A stretch of 64,000 bases of DNA, taken from positions 62,001 to 126,000 of the forward strand of contig NZ_PXNN01000009.1 in NCBI RefSeq assembly GCF_003007685.1. The letters are read 5' to 3'. The notes beneath the pieces were generated by a model. The model had not been told where the DNA came from. It saw nothing but the letters and a program-made list of their open reading frames with translations, and did not search any database. The position numbers and the translations under genes were made by a program. This stretch comes from Marinobacter halophilus (GTDB lineage: Bacteria; Pseudomonadota; Gammaproteobacteria; Pseudomonadales; Oleiphilaceae). This document shows, piece after piece, positions 1-9,302 of the stretch. Every line of letters begins with the position of its first letter. The first letter of the stretch is position 1.

Positions 1-88
1 ATTATCGGTTTGTCATTGTCACCCACAGCGAACTGACTCATAAAGACCTAATTATTGACATCCATTGCAAAGAGTAAACGCCAATAAC
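1..88. other. Left-edge non-coding sequence
   Basis: AT-richer sequence downstream of the minus-strand glycosyltransferase gene that ends at 89. I see no start, RNA gene or strong hairpin in it. It may be the 3' flank of that gene or the edge of a neighbour lying outside the window. Confidence 0.4.
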
Positions 89-1003
89 TTATAGCTTGAA
101 TAAGCGCCTGAGCGCCAACTCCAGGCTATTCAGTTTTTTGAGCCAACGACTCCCTTGCATAGGGTAGTACCCCCACGGTTTTTTCAGGCCGCCATTTGTA
201 CACTCCAGAAAATCTTCAGCAAACGGAAGCACGTCTGGCGCTCTGTCATGTAATACCTCGGTGTCCTTATCGGTCATGATGCCATAGGGGAAAAGACCGC
301 ATCCGCGTGCTTTTTCAGCCAATCTCAAGGCCAAAGTCTTTCGCTTGCCCCGATACGCAGGCACCTCAGGAAGCCACATAGCGAACGGGGCAAAAAGGTG
401 ACCTATCCTTTCGAAATGTTCTCTTGCCTGCTGGTCGTTCTCTGGCTCGTTTCTGCGAAACTGCCAGTCCGCACCAATCAATCTGGAAGGGCGGGTAATC
501 AAAACCGCAGAAAAGTAATGACCAGCGCTTTGTCCAGTATCTTCTTTACGATGATAGACCCGGTTGCCCTGATCAAACTTAAGGGTGGCCTCATCTCTGC
601 TGCGATTCACCCCTTTCAAAAAACATGGATGAAGAAACGCTAGTTTCGGATTCTCATCAAACGTACGCGCAAAATTTGCAATCTCATCAGGAGCCAGTGG
701 ACGAACAACCTGCATGTCATCCTGGAGAAAACAAACAAGACTTCGGTCTGCCGCAAACTCCAACGCTGATTGCATATTGCCGTAGAGCCCACCCAGCTTG
801 TGGGTAGATTGGTTTCCGGGCTGCAGTATCTGATGTTTTTCGGCCAGTCGGGAAAGCACCTCTTGGGTATAGCCGTCGTTGCTGCCATCATCAAATATTG
901 CAATATCTGCATTAGGCACACTTTTCTCGATGGTACTGACGCAATGATCGAGGAAGCGACCACGGTTGAAGGAGAAAATACAAAATAGAAGTCGGGTGTT
1001 CAT
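89..1003 (-). CDS. Family 2-like glycosyltransferase (paralogue 1)
   Basis: The 304-residue product has a GT-A type N-terminus: FCIFSFNRG, then an IAIFDDGSND segment (nucleotide-binding Asp pair) and CFLQDDMQ near residue 90-97, which is the likely DxD-type metal site. It should transfer a sugar from a nucleotide-sugar donor onto a surface glycan at the cytoplasmic face of the inner membrane; donor and acceptor cannot be read from sequence. It is closely similar along its length to the next gene (1034-1954): both share F.FS(F/Y)NRG, a DD(G/A)SND block, an NMQ.A.E segment, CFLQDD.Q, FAPFAMWLP/FVPFAMWLP and a basic C-terminus. The pair therefore looks like a tandem duplication. It is the last gene of a minus-strand run starting at 2793. 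Family assignment is firm, specificity unknown. Confidence 0.8.
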   Translation of the reverse strand: MNTRLLFCIFSFNRGRFLDHCVSTIEKSVPNADIAIFDDGSNDGYTQEVLSRLAEKHQILQPGNQSTHKLGGLYGNMQSALEFAADRSLVCFLQDDMQVVRPLAPDEIANFARTFDENPKLAFLHPCFLKGVNRSRDEATLKFDQGNRVYHRKEDTGQSAGHYFSAVLITRPSRLIGADWQFRRNEPENDQQAREHFERIGHLFAPFAMWLPEVPAYRGKRKTLALRLAEKARGCGLFPYGIMTDKDTEVLHDRAPDVLPFAEDFLECTNGGLKKPWGYYPMQGSRWLKKLNSLELALRRLFKL

Positions 1004-1033
1004 ATGAAGTCTGGCGATCAGTTGGTTGATAAG

Positions 1034-1954
1034 TTAACTAGAGGCTTTTCGAGTCTTTATACGTTTCAGGAAAGTCTCAAGCTTTGCCAGTTTTCGGAGA
1101 AGACGGTAACGCCGGAGCGGATCGTAAATCCAGGGTGATCTCAGCCCATCAACTGCAACGGTAAGATAATCCTCGGCGATTGGAACCTGATTTTTCGGCC
1201 GGCTTCTGAGCTTTTCGACATTCTTGTTTTCCATAATCCGGAACGGATAAAACCCCGCCTTATTCACAAATTCCGCAAGCTGAAAGGAGAAGCTTTTTTT
1301 CTTGTTGCGGTAGGCTGGTGGGTTCGGTAGCCACATCGCAAAGGGTACAAAAAGATAACCCATTTCCAGAAAGTTTTGTTTTGCCTGCTGTTCGTTTTCA
1401 AATTCTCCCGGTACGAATTTCCAGTTGACTGAACGAAGGCGGTCGCTTCGGGTTATGGAAATGTCGGAGTAGTAGACACCGGCGACCTGCTTTTTACTTC
1501 TATGTTCACACACATACACGCCGCGATCTTCGCAGTAAACAAAGCGATCGAGTGTACGCTGGCGCGTGATTTGTTTCTGAAAAACGGGGGCCAGAAAACC
1601 GGCATTGGGGAACTTCTCAAAATGGCTCTCGAGGAAATCAAGGTCCTGGTCATCGATTTTGCGAACCAGCTGCGTGTCGTCTTGCAAGAAGCAGATCAGA
1701 GTTTTTTCTTCTACAGACTCAATCGCTCTCTGCATGTTGGTATAGAGGGCACCATGCTGGTCTCCGGATTTTTTGTCATCCCTGGTTCTTACTTCATGCC
1801 GCTGGGCGATGTACTTAAGTACCTGCTGGGTTTCGGGATCATTACTGGCATCGTCGTAAACAAAAATCTTGTGCCCCGGCGCGCAGGTTTCGATGGATTC
1901 GATACAGTTTCTGAGGTGGGGGCCTCGATTGTATGAGAAGACGAAAAAAATCAC
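1034..1954 (-). CDS. Family 2-like glycosyltransferase (paralogue 2)
   Basis: This 306-residue GT-A protein is a paralogue of the downstream gene. Visible motifs are FFVFSYNRG at the N-terminus, FVYDDASND around residue 30-40, CFLQDDTQ near residue 90 and FVPFAMWLP around residue 200, with a strongly basic tail that could lie along the membrane. There are no transmembrane segments. Its start codon overlaps the stop of the upstream glycosyltransferase (1951-2793) by four bases, which implies translational coupling, and it lies 30 bp from the next paralogue, so the three genes are likely one transcript. The presumed role is assembly of an LPS outer core, O-antigen or capsule. Acceptor and linkage cannot be inferred. 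Confidence 0.8.
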   Translation of the reverse strand: MIFFVFSYNRGPHLRNCIESIETCAPGHKIFVYDDASNDPETQQVLKYIAQRHEVRTRDDKKSGDQHGALYTNMQRAIESVEEKTLICFLQDDTQLVRKIDDQDLDFLESHFEKFPNAGFLAPVFQKQITRQRTLDRFVYCEDRGVYVCEHRSKKQVAGVYYSDISITRSDRLRSVNWKFVPGEFENEQQAKQNFLEMGYLFVPFAMWLPNPPAYRNKKKSFSFQLAEFVNKAGFYPFRIMENKNVEKLRSRPKNQVPIAEDYLTVAVDGLRSPWIYDPLRRYRLLRKLAKLETFLKRIKTRKASS

Positions 1955-2793
1955 GAGTGGACTCCAGCTGGGTCAGTTTCGATGTGTGAGCTTATCCCAT
2001 GCGCGGTTTGGGTGATGCCCCGCTGATCAACCTGAATTCTGTGTTGCTTGTTGGCTTCTACAGTTGCTGGGTCCACATATCCTCGCTTGTGGTCCAGGTG
2101 AATGACAATCGCGTTGTAACGCACATGCTTGGGTTTGATTCCAAGGTTCACCAGGCGTACGCCAAACTCACGATCTTCCCCACCGTAGGCCATAGTTTCG
2201 TCAAAACCATTCACCGCCAGAACGTCTCGCTTCCAGGCAGATCCATTAGACCCTTTGAATCTGCATCGTGTCGGGGTCAGAGCATTAAACAGGTGTGCCT
2301 GCCAACGGTTGGCCGTCAGCTTGCTGTTTTTATAAGAGGGTTTCAGTCCATGCGCTTTGAGCCAAGATAACTCAAAGCAGCGGCCGGACAGAATGTCATC
2401 CTTTGTAACAGCCTTGCTGGTAGCCATCGGTAGCTTGTGATAGCTGCCAGACAGGTATCGCCCTGGCCTGGCTTCGGTTGCGTGCACTTCCAGAAAATCC
2501 TGGCGCGGAATGCAGTCTCCATCGGTAAATACCAGGTAGTCTGTTTTCGTTTCCAATACGGCTTTGTTAAGAATACGGCACTTCTGAAACCCGTCGTCTT
2601 CCTGCCACACGTGTGTAATGCTGAGGTCGGTCTCATCCCTCATTCGGTCAATAAGCTGTCGGGTATCATCCTTTGAACCATCGTCAGCCAGGATGATTTC
2701 AAAATCCTTGTGGGTTTGTATGCTGTATCCCCAAAGGACTTTTTCCAACCACTCCGGCGAGTTGTAGGTGCTGATGATTACGGAAAGCTTCAT
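1951..2793 (-). CDS. Glycosyltransferase family 2 protein
   Basis: The 280-residue protein begins MKLSVIISTYNSPEWLEKVL and follows the GT2 pattern: LADDGSKDDT (first Asp pair), VFTDGDCIPR around residue 90-100 (DxD-like metal site) and a later NGSAWKRDVLAVNGFDE...GGEDREFG block. That block resembles the ED motif of galactosyltransferase-like C-terminal domains in chondroitin- or O-antigen-type transferases. It is soluble with no membrane segment. It sits 40 bp downstream of the minus-strand GDP-mannose gene and overlaps the next glycosyltransferase by 4 bp. With a mannose-activating enzyme next to it, a mannose- or fucose-derived donor is possible, but that is inference from context only. Confidence 0.85.
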   Translation of the reverse strand: MKLSVIISTYNSPEWLEKVLWGYSIQTHKDFEIILADDGSKDDTRQLIDRMRDETDLSITHVWQEDDGFQKCRILNKAVLETKTDYLVFTDGDCIPRQDFLEVHATEARPGRYLSGSYHKLPMATSKAVTKDDILSGRCFELSWLKAHGLKPSYKNSKLTANRWQAHLFNALTPTRCRFKGSNGSAWKRDVLAVNGFDETMAYGGEDREFGVRLVNLGIKPKHVRYNAIVIHLDHKRGYVDPATVEANKQHRIQVDQRGITQTAHGISSHIETDPAGVHS

Positions 2794-2833
2794 AGATAAG
2801 GTTCGCGTGCTTTATGGCTTAGGTCTGTATGGG

Positions 2834-4255
2834 CTATTTTCTGCCGTAAACGTCCTCTAACCGGACAATGTCATCTTCACCAAGATAAGATCCGGATTGT
2901 ACCTCAATCAGCTCAAGGTCAATAACACCGGGATTCTCCAGTGAGTGAACCTGGCCAACGGGAATATAGGTGGACTGGTTTTCGGTTACCAGATAGGTTT
3001 TTTCCCCATTGGTTACCTTGGCGGTGCCACTTACGACAACCCAGTGCTCGGCCCGGTGGTGGTGCATCTGTACCGATAACTTGGCACCGGGTTTAACAGT
3101 AATGCGTTTAACCTGGTAGCGCTTGCCATTGTCGATGGAATCGTAAACACCCCAGGGGCGGTATACCTCCCGGTGATTCATGTGCTCGTGCCGGCCATCG
3201 CCTTTGATGCGCTCGACGACCTTTTTTACGTCCTGAACCTTGTCTTTGTGGGCGACCAGCAGGGCATCTTTGGTTTCGATGATAATTAGGTCCTTCACTC
3301 CGACGGTGGCAACCAGCCGGCTTTCAGCCCGTACCAGAGTGCTCTCGGTATCGTGAGCGATGACGTCGCCGCCGAAGCTGTTGCCGTTCGTGTCTTTCTC
3401 TGACACTTCCCAAAGCGCAGACCAGGAGCCAATGTCGCTCCAGCCCGCATCTAGCGCTACCACCGCCGCGTTGCTGGTTTTCTCCATAACGGCGTAATCA
3501 ATGGAATCCTCCGGGCATTCGGCAAAGATGCTTTCATTGATGCGGGTGAAGTGGAGATCTTCATCGGCGTCATCCACTGCCGCCTGGCAGATGGCCAGAA
3601 TCTCCGGGCGATGCTTCTGGAGCTCCGCGAGGTACTGACGCGCGCCGAACATGAACATACCGCTGTTCCAGAGGTAGTCGCCGGAGGCCAGATAGTCCTG
3701 CGCCGTGGCCAAATCCGGCTTTTCAACGAAGCGATCAACGCCGTAACTGTCTTGTTCGAGTTCCTGTCCGCGTTGAATATAACCATAGCCGGTTTCCGCA
3801 TGGCTCGGCACAATTCCGAAAGTGACCAACTTGCCTTGATGAGCCAGCGGAACGGCTTTCTGTATACCTTGCTGGAAGGCGGTTACATTCTGAATCAGGT
3901 GGTCTGCTGCGAGCACTAGCATCAGAGGGTCGTCACAATCATCACCGGTAGCCTTGGCCAGTTGCAGGGCCGCAAGCGCAATCGCTGGCGCGGTATTACG
4001 ACCGCAAGGTTCTAGGATAATCCGCGCATCGTTGTAGCCCGCCTGGCGCATTTGTTCTGCAGCCAGAAAACGATGCTCTTCGTTACAAATCAGCAGCGGG
4101 TCAGCAGACTCCATGCCGTCCAGCCGGGCAACCGTGAGCTGCAGCATAGACAGGTGATCATCCGTCAGCTTCAGGAACTGTTTCGGGTTCAGTTGCCTGG
4201 ACAACGGCCAAAGCCGGGAGCCGGTGCCTCCGGCCATAATGACGGGATGAATCAT
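2834..4255 (-). CDS. Mannose-1-phosphate guanylyltransferase / mannose-6-phosphate isomerase
   Basis: This is the bifunctional type II enzyme (AlgA/XanB/ManC family) that converts fructose-6-P to mannose-6-P and mannose-1-P plus GTP to GDP-mannose. The nucleotidyltransferase domain (residues 1-~340) opens with [16 protein letters not shown] followed by NPKQF, and carries FVEKP near residue 185. The C-terminal cupin isomerase domain contains RPWGVYD, a [15 protein letters not shown] metal-binding block and an [13 protein letters not shown] turn. The frame is open upstream to 4372, but family alignment places the start at [10 protein letters not shown] (4255), giving 473 residues and leaving a 122-bp divergent intergenic region to the gene at 4378. 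It supplies GDP-mannose for the neighbouring glycosyltransferases. Confidence 0.93.
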   Translation of the reverse strand: MIHPVIMAGGTGSRLWPLSRQLNPKQFLKLTDDHLSMLQLTVARLDGMESADPLLICNEEHRFLAAEQMRQAGYNDARIILEPCGRNTAPAIALAALQLAKATGDDCDDPLMLVLAADHLIQNVTAFQQGIQKAVPLAHQGKLVTFGIVPSHAETGYGYIQRGQELEQDSYGVDRFVEKPDLATAQDYLASGDYLWNSGMFMFGARQYLAELQKHRPEILAICQAAVDDADEDLHFTRINESIFAECPEDSIDYAVMEKTSNAAVVALDAGWSDIGSWSALWEVSEKDTNGNSFGGDVIAHDTESTLVRAESRLVATVGVKDLIIIETKDALLVAHKDKVQDVKKVVERIKGDGRHEHMNHREVYRPWGVYDSIDNGKRYQVKRITVKPGAKLSVQMHHHRAEHWVVVSGTAKVTNGEKTYLVTENQSTYIPVGQVHSLENPGVIDLELIEVQSGSYLGEDDIVRLEDVYGRK

Positions 4256-4377
4256 GTAATTGCTCCAAACGTGGCTTTCGGTCAGCATTGACGTTATTAA
4301 GTTACAGAATTTTACCACAGGAAATTCCACTCTGTAGCGTCTCAGGCTGAGTGGAACCCGCGCTACGGGCATTATCG

Positions 4378-5187
4378 ATGAAATTACCGTTATCTGTTTA
4401 CTACATCACGCTTAACGAGGAAGACCGGCTGCCGGAGTCCCTCGAGAAAGTTAAGGACTGGGCGGATGAAATTATTGTTGTTGATTCGGGTAGTACTGAC
4501 AGCACCCGCAGAATAGCTGAATCTGCGGGTGCTCGTGTGGTGCATAGGGACTGGGAGGGATTTGCTAGCCAGAAAGCTTATGCTGCCAGTCTGTGCGCCA
4601 ATGACTGGGTGTTGGATCTTGATGCTGACGAAGTGCTTTCAGATGAGTTGGTAACGAACATTCAGGCGTTGTTTTCCCAGCCGGCTCCGGTGGATGTAGC
4701 CGGATTTCGTATGCGATGGGTGCTGTCACAGCCGAATCCGGATCATCCCTTTCGTCATGACAAAACCAAGAAGATTCTGAGGTTATACAATCGCAGTCGA
4801 GCAGCGATTCATTCCGAAACGAACAGCAATGACGATCGCCCCAGGGTCCATCGAGGCAAAGTGCTTGATCTTAAGGGCGATGTGTTGCATCGAACGCTGA
4901 TTTCTCTGGAGCAGATGGAGAAGAAATACTGTCAGCTATCTTCGGAACAGGCTCGATTTCTGATGCAGAAGGGCAGAAGAATATCGACGCCGCGTTTGAT
5001 GGTGGAGTTCCCTTTGAAATTCCTGAAGTATTACTTGGTGCACCGCCAGATATTGAACGGCTGGTTTGGTTTCAGTGTCGCCATCACGGCAGCAAATCGC
5101 AACTTCATGCGACTGGCGAAGGCCAAGGAGTTGCAGATGATCGAGCGCTTGGAAGGTAAATCTCAGCGTTCTGAGCACTCACGATAG
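4378..5187 (+). CDS. WaaE/KdtX-like LPS core glycosyltransferase (GT2)
   Basis: The 269-residue protein has the signature of the WaaE/KdtX group: [19 protein letters not shown], then [13 protein letters not shown] and a DWEGFASQK segment, with the DxD-like [10 protein letters not shown] around residue 80-90. Related proteins add a glucose or other hexose to the inner-core heptose of LPS. The start at 4378 was chosen over an in-frame ATG at 4351 because the conserved N-terminus begins there. The gene is divergent from the GDP-mannose gene. Its last 25 bp overlap the 3' end of the convergent glycosyltransferase at 5163, so no terminator separates them. The function within LPS core synthesis is well supported; the exact sugar is not. 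Confidence 0.85.
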   Translation: MKLPLSVYYITLNEEDRLPESLEKVKDWADEIIVVDSGSTDSTRRIAESAGARVVHRDWEGFASQKAYAASLCANDWVLDLDADEVLSDELVTNIQALFSQPAPVDVAGFRMRWVLSQPNPDHPFRHDKTKKILRLYNRSRAAIHSETNSNDDRPRVHRGKVLDLKGDVLHRTLISLEQMEKKYCQLSSEQARFLMQKGRRISTPRLMVEFPLKFLKYYLVHRQILNGWFGFSVAITAANRNFMRLAKAKELQMIERLEGKSQRSEHSR

Positions 5188-6161
5188 ATCTGGATAGTGG
5201 TTTTTGTCATGGCATCTATGGTCAGCTCGGTTTGGGCTCGTTTCCGGGCAGTTGCCTGAGCTGCGAAGGCGTTTTCAAGGTTGATGTTGAGGTGGCGTGC
5301 AAATACCTCTGGGGGTGCGCCGGCTGGAATTATGTGATTTTCTGGAAGAAATTCGTTGGCAATGGGTACGTCGGTGGAAATGACGGGTTTGCCGAGTAAA
5401 AGCGCTTCAGCGCATACGTAGGAAAAGCCCTCTCTTTCGGAGCTGATCACCACCCCATCTACCGCCGCCATCAGTGCGGGCACGTCTGTACGGAAGCCGA
5501 GCAGCTTGACTGCGTCCGATTGACCGGTTGAGTTGATGAGTTCTTCAAGTCGCTGCTGCTCTGGCCCGTCACCGGCAATGAGCAGTGTTCCCGGGCAATA
5601 CTGGAAGGCGTTGATGAGAAAGTCGAAGCCCTTTACCGGCGCCAATCTGCCAACGGCCAACCAAACTGGTCTCCTTGTTCCAGCGGGAAGCCGGGCGGGC
5701 GCCTGAGGCGTAACCGATACGCCGTTGTAGATGACGGTGACGCCGGGCTGGGCTATGTCGTTGGCGAGCGCCTGACTGACTGCGATCAGTTGATGAAAGG
5801 CGTCCGCTTTTGGGTAGCGTGACTTGAAGCCGTGAATGGTCGCCACTCGTACCTGGCGCTTTGTAAAAGGGGCAAGCCGCTGAAGAACGAAGGCGGCTTT
5901 GGTGCCTTGAGCGTGCAAGACGTCGTAGTTTCCCGCCCGGATGATACGCAGGATGGCTAGCAGCAGGGCCGGAGAGTTGCGGGAGCGGCGGGTATTTACC
6001 GGATAGAAGGTAACGCCCTTAAGGTCTTCCAGGTGCTGTGGTGCCGCGGCTACCTCCACCTGGTGGTCCAGGGCGATCATCGCCTTGGTCAGTTCCCGTG
6101 TGTGCTTCTCCAGACCCCCGACGCCGAGGTTGTCCGAAAGCATCAACATGAGAATCTTCAT
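5163..6161 (-). CDS. Glycosyltransferase family 4 protein
   Basis: This 332-residue GT-B fold enzyme starts MKILMLMLSDNLGVGGLEKHTRELTKAM at 6161, with the usual GG(V/L)E acceptor-side loop. The C-terminal domain has VGRLAPVKGFDFLINAF and the EX7E retaining-transferase motif in EGFSYVCAE, followed by PVISTDVP. It overlaps the stop of the upstream gene by 4 bp (ATGA), so it is the last gene of the lpxL-ELM1-GT4-GT4 operon read on the minus strand. A retaining transfer onto LPS core or O-chain is the likely job. The donor is unknown. Its 3' end runs 25 bp into the convergent WaaE-like gene. Confidence 0.88.
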   Translation of the reverse strand: MKILMLMLSDNLGVGGLEKHTRELTKAMIALDHQVEVAAAPQHLEDLKGVTFYPVNTRRSRNSPALLLAILRIIRAGNYDVLHAQGTKAAFVLQRLAPFTKRQVRVATIHGFKSRYPKADAFHQLIAVSQALANDIAQPGVTVIYNGVSVTPQAPARLPAGTRRPVWLAVGRLAPVKGFDFLINAFQYCPGTLLIAGDGPEQQRLEELINSTGQSDAVKLLGFRTDVPALMAAVDGVVISSEREGFSYVCAEALLLGKPVISTDVPIANEFLPENHIIPAGAPPEVFARHLNINLENAFAAQATARKRAQTELTIDAMTKTTIQIYRECSER

Positions 6162-7276
6162 GCGGGTCGAGCGCCTTTTCGGGCGAGTACCCTTTCATAA
6201 ATCGCCAATGTCGCCTCCGTCTGTGCTTTCAACAAAAACCGATCCGGCAGTTCAATGACCGGCCGGGGTTTGTCCAGCAATGCCAGCACGGTACTGGCAA
6301 ACGCCCCGGAATCATCCGGCGCCACTAGCCCATCCTTGAAACAGGCCTGCAAGGTCTCCGCTGCGCCGCCCCGGTTGTAGGCCACTACCGGGGCGCCAGA
6401 CGCCAGCGCCTCGGTGACCGTGCGCCCGAAAGGCTCCGGTTTGGTGGACATGTGGCACACCACATCGGCGAACAGGTACAGGTTGGTCATGTCATTGCGC
6501 TGGCCCAAAAAGGTAACCGTGTCGGTCAGCCCCAGCCGGCTGCGTTCGCGCTCCAGTTCCTGCAAGAAACGCTCTTTGCCGGGCTCGGCGCCCCCGACGA
6601 TGATGCCGTGGCAATCCGGGCGCTGGCAGACGATGCGTGCCATGACTTCTAGGTAGTCCAGTTGGCCTTTCCAGCGGGAAATGCGGCCGGGCATCATGAT
6701 GATCTTTTTGCCGGCCAGCTGCGGGAAGCGGGACAGCAGGATGTCCAGCCACTGGTCGTTGATAACTCGGTGTCGGAAGGCGTCAATGTCGACGCCACGC
6801 TGGATCACAGTCAGTTTGTCTTCCGGCAGGATAAAATTTTTCAGCACGTAGTCCCGAACGCAATTGGACACCGCGATCACATGGTCGGCTTTGGCCATGA
6901 TGGCGCTGTAGGGGTTCACCGAGTACATGCCGTGAAAGGTCGACACAATGCCGGGTTGCTGGTCTGCCGGCAGGGTTTTCAGGGCCAGGTTGATAATCCA
7001 TGCCGGCATGCGCGAACGCACATGAACGATGTCTGGCTTGAGTTCCTGCAACAGCTTGCGCATGGGCAGGATCTGCCCGAAAGAGGCCGGTGTTTTGCGG
7101 TGGATGGGCATGTGAATATGGGTCGAACCCTGGCCGCGAACTTGTTCGGCCATGGGGCCGCCGTTGGAGACCACAAAAGATTCGTGGCCACGCTTGACCA
7201 GTTCGGCGGCGAATTCCACGGTACCCCGTTCCACACCGCCACTGTAAAGCGCGGGCAAGGCCTGAAGGATCTTCAA
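6158..7276 (-). CDS. Glycosyltransferase family 4 protein, TTG start
   Basis: This GT-B retaining glycosyltransferase of about 372 residues has N-terminal LKILQALPALYSGGVERGTVE, VHVRSRMPAW and STFHGMYSVNPY segments, then MPGRISRWKGQLDYLEVM and the EX7E motif in EPFGRTVTE followed by ASGAPVVAYNRGGAAE. The frame is open to an ATG at 7318, but that start would overlap the upstream gene by 46 bp. A TTG at 7276 has AAAGGAG about eight bases upstream, sits exactly at the conserved N-terminus and overlaps the upstream TGA by two bases (TTGA). I therefore call the start at 7276. It belongs to the same operon as its neighbours and probably extends the LPS outer core. Confidence 0.85.
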   Translation of the reverse strand: MKILQALPALYSGGVERGTVEFAAELVKRGHESFVVSNGGPMAEQVRGQGSTHIHMPIHRKTPASFGQILPMRKLLQELKPDIVHVRSRMPAWIINLALKTLPADQQPGIVSTFHGMYSVNPYSAIMAKADHVIAVSNCVRDYVLKNFILPEDKLTVIQRGVDIDAFRHRVINDQWLDILLSRFPQLAGKKIIMMPGRISRWKGQLDYLEVMARIVCQRPDCHGIIVGGAEPGKERFLQELERERSRLGLTDTVTFLGQRNDMTNLYLFADVVCHMSTKPEPFGRTVTEALASGAPVVAYNRGGAAETLQACFKDGLVAPDDSGAFASTVLALLDKPRPVIELPDRFLLKAQTEATLAIYERVLARKGARPA

Positions 7277-8235
7277 CGGTGGGGCTCCTTTGTGCTTTTC
7301 ATATCTTTCCCGAGCCAAAGCCCCGCAACCCAGCGCGCTGCCCGGTCAGCCTCCCACAGCCGTTCGTGTCGGTCACTTTGCTCGGCCATGACCGCGGCAT
7401 GATCGCTCCAGTGGGCAATCAGGCCTCGTTCGGCCAGGCGCTGCACGCCCTTGGCCACCCGGCTGCCGGAGCGGGCGGGCAATTCCAGTAGGCCGGTGGG
7501 CACACCGGAGGTGGCGGCTTCGCACACCATGGCCATGCTGTCGGGGGTTACCCAAGCGGCCCGGGAGGCGGCCAGCTGGTGGTTGAGCCAGTCTTCGTGT
7601 GTTCGGTTATGCTGCTCAACCGAGATCTTCAGACCTTGCAGTTCGGCTAACCGATCAGTGGTGGTTGCTGGCGTACGCCGGGAGTCGCTGATGGTCCAGC
7701 GCCATTGGGGATAGCGTGCAATCAGGTCACTGACTTGAGAGAGAATGGCGTCGTCGTCCCAGTCGAAGTGCTCGGAGGGGCCACCCACCAGGATCAGGGC
7801 TTCCGGTTTGCTGGTCAGTCTTGCCAGGGGGGTGACGGCGTTGATCACACCCTCGGTCAGCAGAACGCTGCGGCCGGGTTTTACGCCATCGTGGGCGGGA
7901 ATGATGGCGCCATCCACCCAGCCAAGCGGGAAGGCGGGCTTCATCAGAACCAGCGTTTTGGCTTTACGGAACCGTCTTAACGCCAATAGCAGGCGATGAG
8001 TACCAGTCCCGGCGGCGATAATCAGATCTGGCCGGGGCAGGGTGGTGTCCATCGCCGGGGCGATGCCCAGCAGCGCGCGCCACACAGGCACAGAATATCC
8101 GGCAGCATCAATCCAGTACTGGCTCGCCCCGGTGAGCACACGCAAGCGGTTGCTCAGTCCCTTGAGCTGGTTTTTGTGGCCCGGTTTGTTATCGGTGATC
8201 AGCCAGATAACCGGCGCCTGCGTGTCTCTGCCCAC
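7273..8235 (-). CDS. ELM1-like (DUF1022) GT-B-fold protein
   Basis: The 320-residue protein begins VIWLITDNKPGHKNQLKGL, the hallmark of the mitochondrial-fission ELM1/DUF1022 family, and continues with PDLIIAAGTGTHRLLLALRR, LVLMKPAFP and a C-terminal WVTPDSMAMVCEAATSGVPTG motif. The C-terminal motif resembles the donor-binding site of GT-B enzymes such as MurG. In bacteria these proteins lie in LPS or polysaccharide clusters, as here between an LpxL-type acyltransferase (3 bp apart) and a GT4 enzyme (overlap). A glycosyltransferase role is plausible but unproven for the family. The start is GTG at 8235 with AGGAT five bases upstream. Confidence 0.85.
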   Translation of the reverse strand: MGRDTQAPVIWLITDNKPGHKNQLKGLSNRLRVLTGASQYWIDAAGYSVPVWRALLGIAPAMDTTLPRPDLIIAAGTGTHRLLLALRRFRKAKTLVLMKPAFPLGWVDGAIIPAHDGVKPGRSVLLTEGVINAVTPLARLTSKPEALILVGGPSEHFDWDDDAILSQVSDLIARYPQWRWTISDSRRTPATTTDRLAELQGLKISVEQHNRTHEDWLNHQLAASRAAWVTPDSMAMVCEAATSGVPTGLLELPARSGSRVAKGVQRLAERGLIAHWSDHAAVMAEQSDRHERLWEADRAARWVAGLWLGKDMKSTKEPHR

Positions 8236-8238
8236 AGT

Positions 8239-9228
8239 CTATCCTTTATCCTGTTTCTTGCGTCCGTAAAATCCGGGGTCATCGTGGTCAGGCCGGGTTT
8301 TGAAGCGGCGGTGCATCCACAGGTACTGGTCCGGTGCCTTTCGGACTTCCTGCTCAATTGCAGCATTGATGCGGGTGGCATCTTGCAGGTCGTCACCGCT
8401 CGGGAAGTCCTCCAGCGCTGGTTGAAAGTAGATGTCGTAGCCGGGTTGGTCGTCGCGTCGGAAGTGGCTGAAAGGCACCACTTTGCAACCGCTGCGCTCT
8501 ACAATGCGGGAGGTGGCAGTAATGGTGCCTGTCGGGATCCCGAAAAATGGTGCAAACACGATGTCTTTGCGGCCGTAATCCTGGTCGGTGGCGTACCATA
8601 CGGCCCGGTTCTTTTTCAGGCTTCGGAACAGACCGCGAAGGTCTTTTGATCCGAGCACGTTACCGTATCGACGGCCCCGGGCCCGGGTCATTACGGCGTT
8701 CATCAGAGGGTTGTTGTGATCCCGCTGCATCACATCCGCCTCAATGTGCTCCGTTACTAAACTGCCTCCCAGGTCCAGCGTGCTGTAGTGACCACCCAGC
8801 AACAATACACCCTGACCGGCCTCCAGCGCTTTGTGGTAATGCTCGAGGCCATGAACCCGGGTGATACTGTTCAGTTTGGCCGGGTCCCGAAACCAGGCGA
8901 TGCCAATTTCCATAAGGCCGATGCCATTGGCAATAAAGCTGTTACGCACCAGAGCCGCCTGCTGTTGTTGGTTCAATTCCGGAAAGCACAGCCGGATGTT
9001 GACTTCGGTGATGTGCCGCCGGCTTTTGGCCAGTTTCCAGGCCAGCAGCCCGATCATCTTGCCCAGCCACCACTGTCCGCGGATGGGCAACTGGGCTGCC
9101 AGCCACATCAGAGCAATGCCCAGCCAGGTTGGCCACCAGCGTGGATGGCGGTAAGCTGAGAAGTCGGTATTTCTTGGCTGTTTGCGGTACTTCTTTTTCA
9201 AAATCGTGAATCCTGCATCGACAAACAT
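8239..9228 (-). CDS. LpxL/HtrB-type lipid A acyltransferase family protein
   Basis: The product belongs to the lysophospholipid/lipid A late acyltransferase family. The HX4D catalytic motif lies in GGHYSTLDLG, with RARGRRYG, WYATDQDYGRKDIVFAPFFGIP and a final DQYLWMHRRFKTRP, all characteristic of LpxL/LpxM proteins. One hydrophobic N-terminal segment (TWLGIALMWLAAQL) should anchor it in the inner membrane, where it would transfer an acyl chain from acyl-ACP to Kdo2-lipid IVA. The start is uncertain: the frame is open to a GTG at 9282, with ATG at 9228 and a TTG shortly downstream (AGGA nine bases before it). It is divergent from waaA, which makes the Kdo acceptor, and it heads the minus-strand LPS operon. 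Confidence 0.87.
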   Translation of the reverse strand: MFVDAGFTILKKKYRKQPRNTDFSAYRHPRWWPTWLGIALMWLAAQLPIRGQWWLGKMIGLLAWKLAKSRRHITEVNIRLCFPELNQQQQAALVRNSFIANGIGLMEIGIAWFRDPAKLNSITRVHGLEHYHKALEAGQGVLLLGGHYSTLDLGGSLVTEHIEADVMQRDHNNPLMNAVMTRARGRRYGNVLGSKDLRGLFRSLKKNRAVWYATDQDYGRKDIVFAPFFGIPTGTITATSRIVERSGCKVVPFSHFRRDDQPGYDIYFQPALEDFPSGDDLQDATRINAAIEQEVRKAPDQYLWMHRRFKTRPDHDDPGFYGRKKQDKG

Positions 9229-9302
9229 GTAACCCGGGGGCAAGATGCAGCCCTCGTCAAATTTCGCACTATGATAACGCACTGTTTTGCCGGGAGTCCT
9301 GC

